Assembly: GCA_026399095.1 (NCBI GenBank)
Contig: JAPLRP010000030.1
Coordinates: 1 to 64,000 of the forward strand
From: Methylococcales bacterium
Lineage (GTDB): Bacteria; Pseudomonadota; Gammaproteobacteria; Methylococcales; Methylomonadaceae
Reading direction: 5' to 3'
Length of the DNA stretch: 64,000 nucleotides
The notes under the pieces were generated by a model, which was not told the DNA's origin, made no database searches, and saw only the letters and a list, made by a program, of their open reading frames with translations. Below, in pieces: positions 26,884-36,728 of the stretch (position 1 is the stretch's first letter; every line of letters starts with the position of its first letter). The translations under genes were made by a program, and so were the position numbers.

Positions 26884-28344
26884 CTAAAACAACTTATCCC
26901 ACATCTCATCAACTTTTTTGATGATATGTGGCGACATCACGATAGTTCTTCCCCATTCCCGGTTAGTTTCCCCCGGCCATTTATTGGTTGCATCAAAGCC
27001 TACTTTGGAACCTAATCCGGAAACCGGGGAGGCAAAATCAAGGTAATCAATGGGCGTGTTTTCCAGTATGGTTAAATCTCTTGCTGGATCCATACGGGTG
27101 GTCATTGCCCAAATAACATCTTGCCAGTTGCGGACGTCGATATCTTCATCAACGACGATGACAAACTTGGTGTACATGAATTGTCGCAGGAATGACCAAG
27201 TACCCAACATGACACGCTTTGCATGGCCTGGATATTGTTTTTTCATACTGATGACAGCCATGCGGTATGAGCAGCCTTCAGGGGGCAAGTAAAAGTCGAC
27301 AATCTCCGGAAATTGTTTTTGTAAAATGGGTACAAATACTTCATTTAAGGCTACACCTAATATGGCGGGTTCATCGGGCGGTCTGCCGGTAAAAGTACTA
27401 TGATAAATAGGCGCTTGGCGTTGAGTAATTCTTTCGATAGTGAATACCGGAAAATCAGCGACTTCATTGTAATAGCCGGTATGGTCGCCATAAGGACCTT
27501 CAGGAGCGAATTCATTTGGATAGATAAAACCTTCCAATACTATTTCTGCGCTTGCGGGTACTTGTAAGTCATTTATTATTGATTTGGCAACTTCCGTTTT
27601 GCTACCACGTAATAAACCCGCAAAGGCGTATTCAGATAAAGAATCCGGTACCGGCGTTACTGCGGCAAGTATGGTTGCAGGATCAGCACCCAGTGCAATT
27701 GATACCGGGAAAGGTTTGCCGGGATTTATAGCTTGAAACTCTTTAAAATCCAATGCGCCACCACGATGAGCTAGCCAGCGCATGATGACTTTGTTTTTTG
27801 CAATGACCTGTAGTCGATAAATACCCAAGTTTTGTCTGTATTTATTTGGCCCTTTGGTAATTACCAGTGGCCAGGTGATTAAGGGGGCAGCATCTTCTGG
27901 CCAACAGGTTTGAATGGGGTAAACGCTTAAATCAATTTCATCATCTTGTCTAATCAGTTCTTGGCACGGGGGAGATGAAACCAGTTTTGGTGCCATATTT
28001 AACACCTGTTTGTACAGAGGGAATTTCTCCCAGGCATCCTTCATACCTTTGGGTGGCTCAGGTTCTTTTAAAGTTGCAAGTAATTGACCAATGCCGCGTA
28101 ACTCAGTTACCGATTCCGCTCCCATACCCATCGCAACGCGACGGGGCGTACCAAACAGATTGCCTAAAACCGGTATGTTGTAACCTGTTGGGTTTTCAAA
28201 TAAAAGCGCAGGACCTCCTTGTTTTAAGGTTCTGTTACAAATTTCTGTCATTTCGAGATTAGGGTCAACAGGAATCGTGATTCGTTTTAGTTCACCTTGT
28301 TTTTCCAGTTGTTTAATGAAGTCTCGAAGATCATTGTATTTCAT
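26884..28344 (-). CDS. ubiD: 4-hydroxy-3-polyprenylbenzoate decarboxylase
   Basis: UbiD is the prenylated-FMN-dependent decarboxylase of ubiquinone synthesis; its cofactor is made by UbiX, encoded at 51.5 kb in this window. The 486-aa protein shows [39 protein letters not shown], the metal/cofactor-binding [20 protein letters not shown], and the catalytic [17 protein letters not shown]-like stretch ([20 protein letters not shown]), containing the conserved Glu. It overlaps prlC by 4 bp (ATGA). Confidence 0.97.
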   Translation of the reverse strand: MKYNDLRDFIKQLEKQGELKRITIPVDPNLEMTEICNRTLKQGGPALLFENPTGYNIPVLGNLFGTPRRVAMGMGAESVTELRGIGQLLATLKEPEPPKGMKDAWEKFPLYKQVLNMAPKLVSSPPCQELIRQDDEIDLSVYPIQTCWPEDAAPLITWPLVITKGPNKYRQNLGIYRLQVIAKNKVIMRWLAHRGGALDFKEFQAINPGKPFPVSIALGADPATILAAVTPVPDSLSEYAFAGLLRGSKTEVAKSIINDLQVPASAEIVLEGFIYPNEFAPEGPYGDHTGYYNEVADFPVFTIERITQRQAPIYHSTFTGRPPDEPAILGVALNEVFVPILQKQFPEIVDFYLPPEGCSYRMAVISMKKQYPGHAKRVMLGTWSFLRQFMYTKFVIVVDEDIDVRNWQDVIWAMTTRMDPARDLTILENTPIDYLDFASPVSGLGSKVGFDATNKWPGETNREWGRTIVMSPHIIKKVDEMWDKLF

Positions 28345-30383
28345 GCGACTATGCCGTTATGTCTGAGTAAAGCATCAATGCTTGGCTGACGACCCCGGAA
28401 ATTGATAAATAAGTCCATTGCAGCTTCAGTGCCCCCTTTTTCAAGAATAGTGGTCAAAAAAGCTTTGCCAGTTTCATGGTCAAAAATACCTTTTTCCTCA
28501 AATAACGAAAAAGCATCACTAGATAAGACTTCTGCCCACTTATAGCTGTAGTAACCTGCGGCATAACCCCCTGCAAATATGTGTGAAAAACTATGGGCAA
28601 AGCGATTAAATTTGGGTGGTTTAATGACAGCAACTTGCGCTCTAACCTGTTCGAGAATTTCGTAGATGCGGCCGCCTTTTTCAGGATCATAATCTTTGTG
28701 AATTCTAAAATCAAACAGGCTGAATTCAAGCTGTCTTACCATGATCATGCCTGCCTGAAAATTTTTTGCAGCCAGCATTTTGTCAAACAATGAGTCAGGT
28801 AATACTTCCCCCGTTTGATAATGTCCGGAAATGAGTGCCAGCGCCTCTTGTTCCCAGCACCAGTTTTCCATGAATTGACTGGGCAGTTCAACGGCATCCC
28901 ATTCAACACCGTTAATCCCGGATACACCCAAATGATCAACTTTAGTGAGCATGTGTTGCAAGCCATGACCAAATTCATGAAAGAGTGTAGTCACGTCATC
29001 ATGAGTCAACAATGAGGGTTCATTGTCCGTTGGCGGAGTAAAATTGCAGGTAAGGTAAGCGACCGGTATTTGAATGTTGCCATTAAATCTTTTTCGACCA
29101 ACACAATCATCCATCCAGGCGCCGCCGCGTTTTTTGGTTCTAACATACAGATCAAAATAAAACTGGCCTCGCAATTCGCCTGACTCGTCGTTTATTTGGA
29201 AAAACCGCACATCCGGATGCCAAGTCTCAAAATCGGTAATTTCGGATATTTGTATACCATAGAGCTTTTCAACTACCGAAAACAACCCAGGTAAAACGTG
29301 GGTTATCGGGAAGTAAGCCTTAACTTCTTCTTGTGATAATTGGTAGAAATGCTGACGCATTTTTTCCGAGTAATAACCTAAATCCCAAGATTGAAGGTCG
29401 TCGATACCATAGTGCTGTTTTGCAAATTCGTGTAATTCTGTAAGGTCCTTGCGGGCTTGTCTCCAAGACTTATCTGCCAAATCTTCCAGAAAGTTCATGA
29501 CATCTTCAGGTTTTTTAGCCATTTTAGTTGCAAGTGATAGCTCGGCATAATTTTTAAAACCTAATAATTGGGCTTTCTCATGACGAAGTGCCAGAATTTG
29601 CTCCATGATTAGGCTATTATCCCATTGCTCATTCTCAGGGCCTTGATCTGAGGCGCGAGTAGAATAGGCTTCATAATGTTCGCGGCGCAACTCTCTGTCA
29701 TTAGCGTAAGTCATTACTGCCTGAAAAGACGGACTTTGTAGGGTTATCAGCCATCCGTCAAGGTTTTGGTTTTCTGCCGTTTGTTTTGCCTGAGCCATCG
29801 CAGAAGCAGGTAAGCCTTCTAAATCCTGCTCGATTCTTATATGTTTGCTCCAGGCATTGGTCGCATCAAGCAGGTTTTCTTCATAGTTGCTGGCGAGGCG
29901 AGATAATTTTTGACTGATTTCTTTATAGCGTTGTTTTTTTTCATTTTCAAGATCAACACCTGATAATTTAAAATCTCTCAGAGCATTTTGTATGATTTTC
30001 TTTTGTGCGCTATCCAAGGATACATATTCTTCACTATTGGCAATAAATTGATAGGCATTAAATAGTCGTTCATTCTGACCCATTTCAGTCGAATACTCAC
30101 TTAGTTTGGGCAAGCAGGCGTTATAGGCTAGTCGAAGATCATCTGTGTTGACTACCGAATTCATGTTACTGACCGGTGACCAAGCTTTGTTGAGTCGGTC
30201 TTCGGCATTTTCAATCGGTTCAATCAGGTTTTTCCAGGTATATCTTGTGTTTGTTTTAAGCTGTTGCTCCACAACGGCGCGTGCTTCATCCAATAATTGG
30301 GTGATCGCGGGTTCAATGTGTTCTGGCTTTATTTGGGAAAATAAGGGAAGTGAGGAGTTATTGGTTAATAATGGGTTGATCAT
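28341..30383 (-). CDS. prlC: Oligopeptidase A (M3 metallopeptidase)
   Basis: PrlC/OpdA degrades peptides, including cleaved signal peptides, in the cytoplasm. The zinc motif [13 protein letters not shown] (HEXGH) lies near residue 465 with a downstream Glu ([15 protein letters not shown]). The track extends to a TTG at 30434, but the ATG at 30383 gives [20 protein letters not shown], which aligns with the E. coli start MTNPLL and gives exactly 680 aa, the E. coli length. No obvious Shine-Dalgarno precedes it. Followed by ubiD with a 4-bp overlap. Confidence 0.96.
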   Translation of the reverse strand: MINPLLTNNSSLPLFSQIKPEHIEPAITQLLDEARAVVEQQLKTNTRYTWKNLIEPIENAEDRLNKAWSPVSNMNSVVNTDDLRLAYNACLPKLSEYSTEMGQNERLFNAYQFIANSEEYVSLDSAQKKIIQNALRDFKLSGVDLENEKKQRYKEISQKLSRLASNYEENLLDATNAWSKHIRIEQDLEGLPASAMAQAKQTAENQNLDGWLITLQSPSFQAVMTYANDRELRREHYEAYSTRASDQGPENEQWDNSLIMEQILALRHEKAQLLGFKNYAELSLATKMAKKPEDVMNFLEDLADKSWRQARKDLTELHEFAKQHYGIDDLQSWDLGYYSEKMRQHFYQLSQEEVKAYFPITHVLPGLFSVVEKLYGIQISEITDFETWHPDVRFFQINDESGELRGQFYFDLYVRTKKRGGAWMDDCVGRKRFNGNIQIPVAYLTCNFTPPTDNEPSLLTHDDVTTLFHEFGHGLQHMLTKVDHLGVSGINGVEWDAVELPSQFMENWCWEQEALALISGHYQTGEVLPDSLFDKMLAAKNFQAGMIMVRQLEFSLFDFRIHKDYDPEKGGRIYEILEQVRAQVAVIKPPKFNRFAHSFSHIFAGGYAAGYYSYKWAEVLSSDAFSLFEEKGIFDHETGKAFLTTILEKGGTEAAMDLFINFRGRQPSIDALLRHNGIVA

Positions 30384-30490
30384 AGTGGACATTACTATTA
30401 AGTTATGGCTGCATAGATGTGTTTTGTAACACAAGCGATTTATTTTTTGGTCACGTTAATTGCTTCAAGTTAACCAAGTGGCCTTAGATA

Positions 30491-30949
30491 TTATTTTTTA
30501 GGTTCAATAAACAAGCCAGTTTTTGATGAATAGTCGTGCCAACTGTATCGGTTTTTATTCATGTAAATCCATAGGAAACCTAAGCCTAAAAAGCTCCAAG
30601 AAATTATAGCTGTTGTATAACGTAATAAAGCCTGTTTCCAACTTATCGGTTTTTGATCAAGAGTCAAAACTTTTATTTTCCAAGCACGCAAACCTAATGT
30701 TTGCCCGCCATGTGTCCAAAACCAACCATAGAATAAAAAGCTAATGGTCACCAAGTAAATACGCTGAAGTATTTGATAGTCTTTAATTAACTCGCCAGTA
30801 GTGAAAAGATATAAGATTGCATTAGCGAGGATTAAAATGGCAGCTAGTAGAAAGGTGTCGTATGTTTGTGCAGCCAAGCGTCTAAAAAAACCAGGTGTAG
30901 ATGTAAAATCTTGACCTGATTTTATTATGTTGTTTATTTTTGAAGACAA
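30491..30949 (-). CDS. RDD family membrane protein
   Basis: The 152-aa protein contains the RDD-type core: PGFFRRLAAQTYDTFLLAAI (the usual R-x-x-A-x-x-x-D), a second membrane segment around IYLVTISFLFYGWFWTHGGQTLGLRAWKIKV and a third around TTAIISWSFLGLGFLWI. RDD proteins are small inner-membrane proteins, some implicated in transport; the substrate is unknown. The start is a TTG immediately following the stop codon of a 59-aa upstream ORF, so the two are probably coupled. Confidence 0.88.
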   Translation of the reverse strand: MSSKINNIIKSGQDFTSTPGFFRRLAAQTYDTFLLAAILILANAILYLFTTGELIKDYQILQRIYLVTISFLFYGWFWTHGGQTLGLRAWKIKVLTLDQKPISWKQALLRYTTAIISWSFLGLGFLWIYMNKNRYSWHDYSSKTGLFIEPKK

Positions 30950-31129
30950 TTAAACTTTAAATAGAGCTAGTTTTTGTCCAAAATACATGCACATAGCCAT
31001 AAGTGCACCCAGCATTATTAGTGAAAATAAGAAAGGAGGTCTATGGAACAGAAGAATCCCAAAATCTGCTACAAAAAGACTGGTTAACACTGGATGGTCA
31101 ATTAAGCCATCAAAAATTTTTTTGAACAT
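30950..31129 (-). CDS. Small membrane protein (59 aa), not in ORF track
   Basis: Minus-strand translation gives MFKKIFDGLIDHPVLTSLFV, ADFGILLFHRPPFLFSLIML, GALMAMCMYFGQKLALFKV. One or two hydrophobic segments are present. Its stop (TAA) is contiguous with the TTG start of the RDD gene, which supports a real, coupled gene. A weak GGGA site precedes the ATG. The family is not recognised. Confidence 0.6.
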   Translation of the reverse strand: MFKKIFDGLIDHPVLTSLFVADFGILLFHRPPFLFSLIMLGALMAMCMYFGQKLALFKV

Positions 31130-31348
31130 AACAATCCCGTTAATAACGCAAATGTGCGATGCGAATGTTTAAAAATTGGTTGCCTGATCTTTGAATTTTT
31201 TTAAATTCACAATGGGTGCTTGTAAAAATCAGTAGGATGATTTTACTATAATCAAAAGGGTAATGTAAAAAAAAGAAGATTGATTGTAAGATAGAATGTA
31301 TCAAATGATATGATTGCCATAAATAAAAATTAAATAAGGTTAAAGGCC
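31130..31348. other. A/T-rich divergent promoter region
   Basis: A/T-rich spacer between the minus-strand small ORF and plus-strand pcnB. It should hold promoters for both directions, but no clear consensus site was picked out. Confidence 0.4.
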
Positions 31349-32722
31349 ATTTTAAAATTCTTTAAGAAATTGATTAATTCAGCTAGAAGTCAAGCTGAGC
31401 CAGTTGAGTCGCAAGTTAAAATATACTCGCGGTCTGAGCATAATATATCGCGTGCTCAAATTAGTGAAAATGCACTGAAGGTTCTGTATAAATTGCAAAA
31501 AGAAGGCTATAAAGCCTATCTTGTAGGCGGTTGTGTGCGGGATTTGTTGTTGGGTCGTGAACCTAAGGATTTTGACGTTGTTACTGATGCCGATCCTGAG
31601 CAGATTAGAAAAGTGTTTCGCAATTGTCGTTTGATTGGGCGCAGATTTCGTTTGGCGCATGTGCATTTTGGCAGGGAAGTGATTGAAGTTGCGACTTTTA
31701 GAGGTGCGGCGGAAACTCAAAATGACAAGCAGGTGCTTAATAACGAGGGGCGTTTATTGCGTGATAATGTCTATGGAACCATTGAAGAAGATGTTTGGCG
31801 TAGAGACTTCACGGTTAATGCGCTTTATTACAACATAAAGGATTTTTCGGTTGTTGATTATGTCGACGGCATGGCTGACCATAAATCAGCGACTTTAAGA
31901 TTGATTGGTGATCCTGAGACGCGGTTTCGTGAAGACCCAGTTCGTATGCTTCGTGCGGTGCGTTTTGCTGTTAAGCTGGGCTTTAGGTTGCATCCTGATT
32001 GTGAAAAATCTATGCATCAGGTAGCAGAATTGTTATCTAGTATACCGTCTGCACGGCTTTATGATGAGGCTTTGAAGTTATTTTTATCGGGGTATGCTTT
32101 GCAAACATTCGAGATGTTAAGGCATTACGGGCTTTTTCAGGTATTGTTTCCGGCTACAGAAAATTGTTTATCTATGGAGGAAAATGGATTTCCACGATTG
32201 CTACTTATTAGAGCCTTGGATAATTCTGATATCAGAATTGCTGATGGTAAAACGGTAACGGCTTATTTTTTATTCGCTGCTTTTTTATGGGAACCGGTTC
32301 AGGTTAGAGCGAAAGAAAAGATGGCTCATGGGTTGGTTGAATTCATGGCTTATCAGGAAGCTGCTAATGAAGTAATTTCTATGCAAGTTAAAAATACAGC
32401 TTTACCACGACACATTACGATGGCGATGCGTGAAGTTTGGGGTTTACAGTCTAAATTTGATGCGAGAGTGGGTTCCAAGCCCAGTCGGTTACTCATACAT
32501 CCACGGTTTAGAGCAGCTTATGATTTTTTATTGTTACGTGCAGAAACCGGTGGTGCTGATCTTGAACTGGCAAAATGGTGGGGTAAATATCAGGAGGCCA
32601 ATGAAAATGAACAAAGAAAAATGACCCAGCCCCCACGAAAAGCTCAAGGCAGTAAGCCGGGTCGAAAAAGAAGCTATCGGGGAAAAGTTAAAGACAGTGC
32701 TTCAGGAAATGATGGGGTTTAG
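31349..32722 (+). CDS. pcnB: Poly(A) polymerase I
   Basis: PcnB adds 3' poly(A) tails that target RNAs for decay. The nucleotidyltransferase core is clear: AYLVGGCVRDLLLGREPKDFDVVTDA, then NCRLIGRRFRLAHVHFG and RRDFTVNALYYN; the C-terminus is basic (GSKPGRKRSYRGKVK). The track gives a TTG at 31370, but the frame is open upstream to an ATT at 31349 (ILKFFKKLINSARSQ), 9 bp after TAAGG, and this extension aligns with the N-terminus of E. coli PcnB, whose start codon is known to be AUU. I therefore propose an AUU start and 457 aa; the TTG is the alternative. Confidence 0.93.
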   Translation: MLKFFKKLINSARSQAEPVESQVKIYSRSEHNISRAQISENALKVLYKLQKEGYKAYLVGGCVRDLLLGREPKDFDVVTDADPEQIRKVFRNCRLIGRRFRLAHVHFGREVIEVATFRGAAETQNDKQVLNNEGRLLRDNVYGTIEEDVWRRDFTVNALYYNIKDFSVVDYVDGMADHKSATLRLIGDPETRFREDPVRMLRAVRFAVKLGFRLHPDCEKSMHQVAELLSSIPSARLYDEALKLFLSGYALQTFEMLRHYGLFQVLFPATENCLSMEENGFPRLLLIRALDNSDIRIADGKTVTAYFLFAAFLWEPVQVRAKEKMAHGLVEFMAYQEAANEVISMQVKNTALPRHITMAMREVWGLQSKFDARVGSKPSRLLIHPRFRAAYDFLLLRAETGGADLELAKWWGKYQEANENEQRKMTQPPRKAQGSKPGRKRSYRGKVKDSASGNDGV

Positions 32723-32784
32723 GTAGAAAAGCTAACGATTATTTTTTGCTTTTTACTCTCACTCTAGGTGATTTTGGATTTTCT

Positions 32785-33297
32785 ATGGAATACGTATCTT
32801 TTACCCAGGTTATTGCTTATATAGGTTTGGGTAGTAATCTTGCAGAACCTGCTACACAGATTAAATCAGCCAGATATGCAGTGGACGCAATTGAGGGCGT
32901 GCAAGAATTGGCGTTTTCTAGTTTATATCATAGTCTACCAATGGGACCTCAGGACCAACCTGATTATGTTAATGCAGTTATGTGCGTCACAACAGAATTA
33001 TCACCGCTAAATTTTTTGTATAGCCTGCAAAAAATTGAAAATGACCAAGGTCGGCTTAGAAAAGGTGAACAATGGGGTCCAAGAACATTGGATTTGGATG
33101 TTTTGTTGTATGGCGATCAAGAAATCAATGTGCCTGATTTAATCGTGCCTCATAAAGGTCTGGATGAAAGATCTTTTGTCTTGTATCCCCTGTTTGAAAT
33201 TGCCCCACAACTATTTGTGCCTGGTAAAGGTTCTATTATCGATTTGATTGCCAAGTGTCCTTTGTCAGGACTGAGACGGATAGATTCACATGTATAA
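32785..33297 (+). CDS. folK: Hydroxymethyldihydropterin pyrophosphokinase
   Basis: FolK transfers pyrophosphate to 6-hydroxymethyl-7,8-dihydropterin in folate synthesis. Signatures are AYIGLGSNLAEP, SSLYHSLPMGPQDQPDYVNAV, and the ATP/Mg motif RKGEQWGPRTLDLDVLLYG, ending IVPHKGLDERSFVLYPLFE. The track begins at TTG 32746, but the ATG at 32785 (MEYVSFTQVIAYIGLG) gives the usual length, 170 aa. It follows pcnB and overlaps panB by 8 bp, the conserved pcnB-folK-panB-panC order of Gammaproteobacteria. Confidence 0.96.
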   Translation: MEYVSFTQVIAYIGLGSNLAEPATQIKSARYAVDAIEGVQELAFSSLYHSLPMGPQDQPDYVNAVMCVTTELSPLNFLYSLQKIENDQGRLRKGEQWGPRTLDLDVLLYGDQEINVPDLIVPHKGLDERSFVLYPLFEIAPQLFVPGKGSIIDLIAKCPLSGLRRIDSHV

Positions 33298-34105
33298 CAC
33301 TGTCCAAAACTCCACAGTAAAACCGTTAACGGTAAATGATCTGGCTGCAATGAAGCAGCGTGGTGAAAAAATAACTTGTTTAACGGCATATGATGCCAGT
33401 TTTAGTGCCTTAATTGATAAGGTAGGTGTTGATATAATGTTGGTTGGCGATTCGTTGGGAATGGTTATTCAAGGACATGACACAACGCTTCCGGTAACTA
33501 TTGCTGATATGGTCTATCACGCGCGCATTGTAAGCAAAGCAAGGCGAAGGTCTTTTGTTATCGCTGATTTACCCTTTATGAGCTATTGCACCCCTATTTT
33601 AGCTGCCCAAAATGCCGCTAAGTTGATGCAGTTGGGTGGCGTGCAAATGGTAAAGCTGGAGGGCGCCCATATTGAAACGGTCAGTTTTTTAGTTGGTCAG
33701 GGTATTCCGGTTTGTGGGCATTTAGGTTTGTTACCGCAATCAATCAATCAATTGGGAAGTTATAAGGTTCAGGGCAAGGATCCTGCTGCAGCCGAAAAAA
33801 TAATTGCCGATGCTTATCAACTACAAGAAGCGGGAGCAGAGTTGTTGGTATTGGAGTGTGTTCCGGCAACGCTAGCCAAGGAAATAAGTAACCAGCTTAG
33901 GATTCCTGTTATCGGAATTGGTGCGGGCGTTGACTGTGATGGGCAAGTACTGGTGCTTTATGACATGCTTGATATTGGTGTCGAGAAGCGTCCTCGTTTT
34001 TCAAAAAATTTTATGCAGGGTTCATTGAGTATAGAAGCCGCTATTGAGGCTTATCACCAAGCAGTAAAAAAAGCACAATTTCCATCCATTCAGCATAGCT
34101 CTTAA
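33290..34105 (+). CDS. panB: 3-methyl-2-oxobutanoate hydroxymethyltransferase
   Basis: PanB makes ketopantoate from alpha-ketoisovalerate and methylene-THF. The 271-aa TIM-barrel protein shows KITCLTAYDASFSALID, MLVGDSLGMVIQGHDTTLPV (Mg-binding D), ADLPFMSY, VKLEGA, GIPVCGHLGLLPQSI and PVIGIGAGVDCDGQVLVLYD. It overlaps folK by 8 bp and precedes panC by 4 bp. Confidence 0.98.
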   Translation: MYNTVQNSTVKPLTVNDLAAMKQRGEKITCLTAYDASFSALIDKVGVDIMLVGDSLGMVIQGHDTTLPVTIADMVYHARIVSKARRRSFVIADLPFMSYCTPILAAQNAAKLMQLGGVQMVKLEGAHIETVSFLVGQGIPVCGHLGLLPQSINQLGSYKVQGKDPAAAEKIIADAYQLQEAGAELLVLECVPATLAKEISNQLRIPVIGIGAGVDCDGQVLVLYDMLDIGVEKRPRFSKNFMQGSLSIEAAIEAYHQAVKKAQFPSIQHSS

Positions 34106-34109
34106 GTCA

Positions 34110-34952
34110 ATGCAGATAATCAATACAGTTTGTGGTATTCGTGAGGCCATTAATGCATGGCGTGTAGCGGGCGAAACAGTTGCTTTTGTTCCAACCATGG
34201 GTAATTTGCACGCAGGGCATCTTCAGTTGGTTAATAGGGCGAAAAAAAGTGCGGATCGCGTCGTTGTCAGTATTTTTGTTAATCCGACTCAATTTGGATT
34301 GGGGGAGGATTTTGAGGCTTATCCGCGTACTGAGCTTGAAGATCAAGAAAAACTAGAGATCGAGGGTGCAGATTTATTATTTCTTCCTTCTGTTTCCGAT
34401 ATTTATGCGCCAGACGTCAAAACAATAATAACGGTAACAGGTATTTCAGATAGTTATTGCGGGTCTTTTAGGCCAGGCCATTTTAGTGGTGTTGCTACAG
34501 TTGTTTGCAAGTTATTAAACATAGTTCAGCCAAATGTCGCTTTATTTGGCCTAAAAGATTTTCAACAATTCGCAGTCATTAACCTAATGGTTCGGGATTT
34601 GAATATCCCCGTTGAAATATTGGGCGTAGATACCGTTAGAGAATCAACTGGATTAGCTTTAAGTTCTAGAAACGCTTATTTAACGCAGGATGAAAGAATG
34701 AAAGCCTCTGCGCTTTACGTTTCATTATGCGCCGCGCGAGATGCTATTTTGGCGGGTAGTCAGAATTATGAAGATATAGAGCAAAAAGCAATACAATCAA
34801 TACAAAAAGCGGGCTTTCAGGCAGATTATTTTTTCGTGTGTCGAAGTAGTGATTTAAAAAAAGCTAACTTGGATGATGTCGATTTGGTTTTATTGGTGGC
34901 AGCAAAATTAGGAAAAACGCGGTTAATTGATAATGTTTATTTTTCTAAATAA
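34110..34952 (+). CDS. panC: Pantothenate synthetase
   Basis: PanC joins pantoate and beta-alanine with ATP. The 280-aa protein has the class I adenylylating features FVPTMGNLHAGHLQLV (HxGH), SIFVNPTQFGLGEDFEAYPR, SGVATVVCKLLNIVQPNVA, FGLKDFQQF and the KMSKS-like SSRNAYL. Directly behind panB; panD follows after a 162-bp gap with no visible terminator. Confidence 0.98.
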   Translation: MQIINTVCGIREAINAWRVAGETVAFVPTMGNLHAGHLQLVNRAKKSADRVVVSIFVNPTQFGLGEDFEAYPRTELEDQEKLEIEGADLLFLPSVSDIYAPDVKTIITVTGISDSYCGSFRPGHFSGVATVVCKLLNIVQPNVALFGLKDFQQFAVINLMVRDLNIPVEILGVDTVRESTGLALSSRNAYLTQDERMKASALYVSLCAARDAILAGSQNYEDIEQKAIQSIQKAGFQADYFFVCRSSDLKKANLDDVDLVLLVAAKLGKTRLIDNVYFSK

Positions 34953-35114
34953 GTTGTTTAACGATAATGGATAATAGGATTAAAGTTGAAAGGAGCGCAA
35001 TGGCTTTGTTTTAAAAACGCCTAAATTGACCAGGTTCGGATATCTAAATAGTTGATGGACTGTTGTAATTAATGGATAATGTCCGGTTTTCAAACGTATA
35101 TATAGTGTTCTATT

Positions 35115-35495
35115 ATGCAAATTACGATGCTTAAAGCTAAGTTACATCGAGCCACCGTGACGCGCTCAGAGTTGGGTTACGAGGGTTCTTGTGCAATTGA
35201 TGGCACTATTCTTGACCTGTCAGGCATCAAAGAATACGAGCAGATTCAGATTTACAATATAAACAACGGAGCACGTTTTACTACGTACGCCATTCGCGCA
35301 GAAAACGGTTCCGGAGTGTTTTCGGTAAATGGAGCCGCAGCACGTTTAGCCTGTCCTGGTGACCTTATTATTGTGTGTGCTTATACCATATTGGATGAAC
35401 AAGAGGCTGAAAAGCATAAACCGACTTTGGTTTACTTTAATGATAAAAACGAAGTCTTACGTTCTGCTTCATCGATTCCTGTTCAGGCAGCTTGA
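35115..35495 (+). CDS. panD: Aspartate 1-decarboxylase proenzyme
   Basis: PanD makes beta-alanine and is self-cleaved to create a pyruvoyl group. The cleavage site G24-S25 is present (YEGSCAIDG), as is Y58 ([10 protein letters not shown]), and the start [16 protein letters not shown] matches the family. Length 126 aa is normal. Together with panB and panC this completes a pantothenate set. Confidence 0.98.
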   Translation: MQITMLKAKLHRATVTRSELGYEGSCAIDGTILDLSGIKEYEQIQIYNINNGARFTTYAIRAENGSGVFSVNGAAARLACPGDLIIVCAYTILDEQEAEKHKPTLVYFNDKNEVLRSASSIPVQAA

Positions 35496-35685
35496 ATTTA
35501 ATTATTCGTTAACCTTGATTGTAGGCAATTAAGGTTATTATTTGAAAGTGACTACCAAAAACGTTAACTTGTTATTTTATGAGCTCTTTTTTATAACTCA
35601 TAGTTGAAAATGAAATTTTAGCGGCTAATATTTTTACACGGGCACACATTGCATGAATGCTTTGTTGTCTGTATCCTGCATGTCC

Positions 35686-36153
35686 ATGCAAATAAATTTT
35701 ATAACAGTAGGAAACCGTATGCCTGGCTGGGTACAGCAGGGCTACGACGAGTACGCCAAGCGTATTCCGCGTGAGTGCGAGTTGGTGCTTAAAGAAATTG
35801 CTCCGGGTAAGCGCGGTAAAAACAGTGATGTTGTCCGAATTGTAAAGGAGGAGGGTGAGCGAATGTTGGCTGCTATCCCGCAAGGTGCTCACATTGTAAC
35901 CCTAGATATACCCGGTAAACCTTGGACGACTCCTGAATTAGCCCAAGCGATGCAGCGATGGATGGAAAGTGGTCAACATGTGGCTTTGTTGGTCGGTGGT
36001 CCAGAAGGCTTGGCAGATTCCGCTAAACAATTGGCTAGGGAATCATGGAGTTTATCCAAGCTTACTTTTCCCCATCCATTGGTACGCATAGTTGTTGCTG
36101 AACAACTCTACCGGGCATGGAGTATTCTTCATAATCATCCTTATCATCGTTAA
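35686..36153 (+). CDS. rlmH: 23S rRNA pseudouridine-1915 N3-methyltransferase
   Basis: RlmH is a SPOUT methyltransferase acting on assembled 70S ribosomes. Evidence is [17 protein letters not shown] and the C-terminal [18 protein letters not shown] with HNHPYHR. The track starts at 35653; the ATG at 35686 ([16 protein letters not shown]) gives exactly 155 aa, the usual length, so that start is preferred. Its stop overlaps the maf start by one base. Confidence 0.96.
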   Translation: MQINFITVGNRMPGWVQQGYDEYAKRIPRECELVLKEIAPGKRGKNSDVVRIVKEEGERMLAAIPQGAHIVTLDIPGKPWTTPELAQAMQRWMESGQHVALLVGGPEGLADSAKQLARESWSLSKLTFPHPLVRIVVAEQLYRAWSILHNHPYHR

Positions 36154-36728
36154 TGTCTATACAAATTATTCTTGCTTCAGCTTCTCCGCGCCGAAAGGAA
36201 TTACTCGATCAACTCAAGGTTAGTTATGAAGTGTATCCGGTTGATCTTGATGAGACTCCGTTGCTGGATGAAAAACCTTTGGCATATGTGCAACGATTAG
36301 CGGCTGAAAAGTCAGCGGCTTGTGTGGCTCAACTTAAAACGGATAGGCTGGTTTTGGCAGCAGATACCTCGGTTATTTTAGGGGATGTAATTATGGGAAA
36401 GCCTCAAAATCAAGATGATGCTATAGCAATGTTATCTCAATTATCGGGAAGAACTCATCAGGTTTATAGTGCAATCTCATTGAGAGGGCCTGAACATAGT
36501 CAAGCGGTCAGTATTACCCAGGTTAAATTTAGACATTTGACTGATCAAGAAATACTGGATTATTGGTTCACTGGTGAGCCGCTTGATAAAGCCGGTAGTT
36601 ATGCCATACAGGGATTGGGTGGGATGTTCGTAGAATCAATAGTGGGTAGTTTTTCTGGTGTAGTCGGTCTGCCTCTATTTGAGACTGCGCAACTTTTATC
36701 TAAACAAGGAATAGAGCTTTTTAAATGA
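36153..36728 (+). CDS. maf: Maf-like nucleoside triphosphate pyrophosphatase
   Basis: The 191-aa protein has the Maf signature ILASASPRRKELLDQL at its N-terminus, LAADTSVILGDVIMGKPQN near residue 67, SGRTHQVYSAISLR and the C-terminal SYAIQGLGGMFVESIVGSFSGVVGLPL. Maf proteins hydrolyse non-canonical or dTTP/UTP nucleotides; the arrangement rlmH-maf-rng and the motif set suggest the YhdE (dTTP/UTP) type, but this is not certain. It overlaps rng by 4 bp. Confidence 0.95.
   Translation: MSIQIILASASPRRKELLDQLKVSYEVYPVDLDETPLLDEKPLAYVQRLAAEKSAACVAQLKTDRLVLAADTSVILGDVIMGKPQNQDDAIAMLSQLSGRTHQVYSAISLRGPEHSQAVSITQVKFRHLTDQEILDYWFTGEPLDKAGSYAIQGLGGMFVESIVGSFSGVVGLPLFETAQLLSKQGIELFK

Noticed and set aside
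30987-31172. 61-aa plus-strand ORF
   Set aside because: It is antisense to the 59-aa membrane ORF, which has better composition and coupling to the RDD gene.
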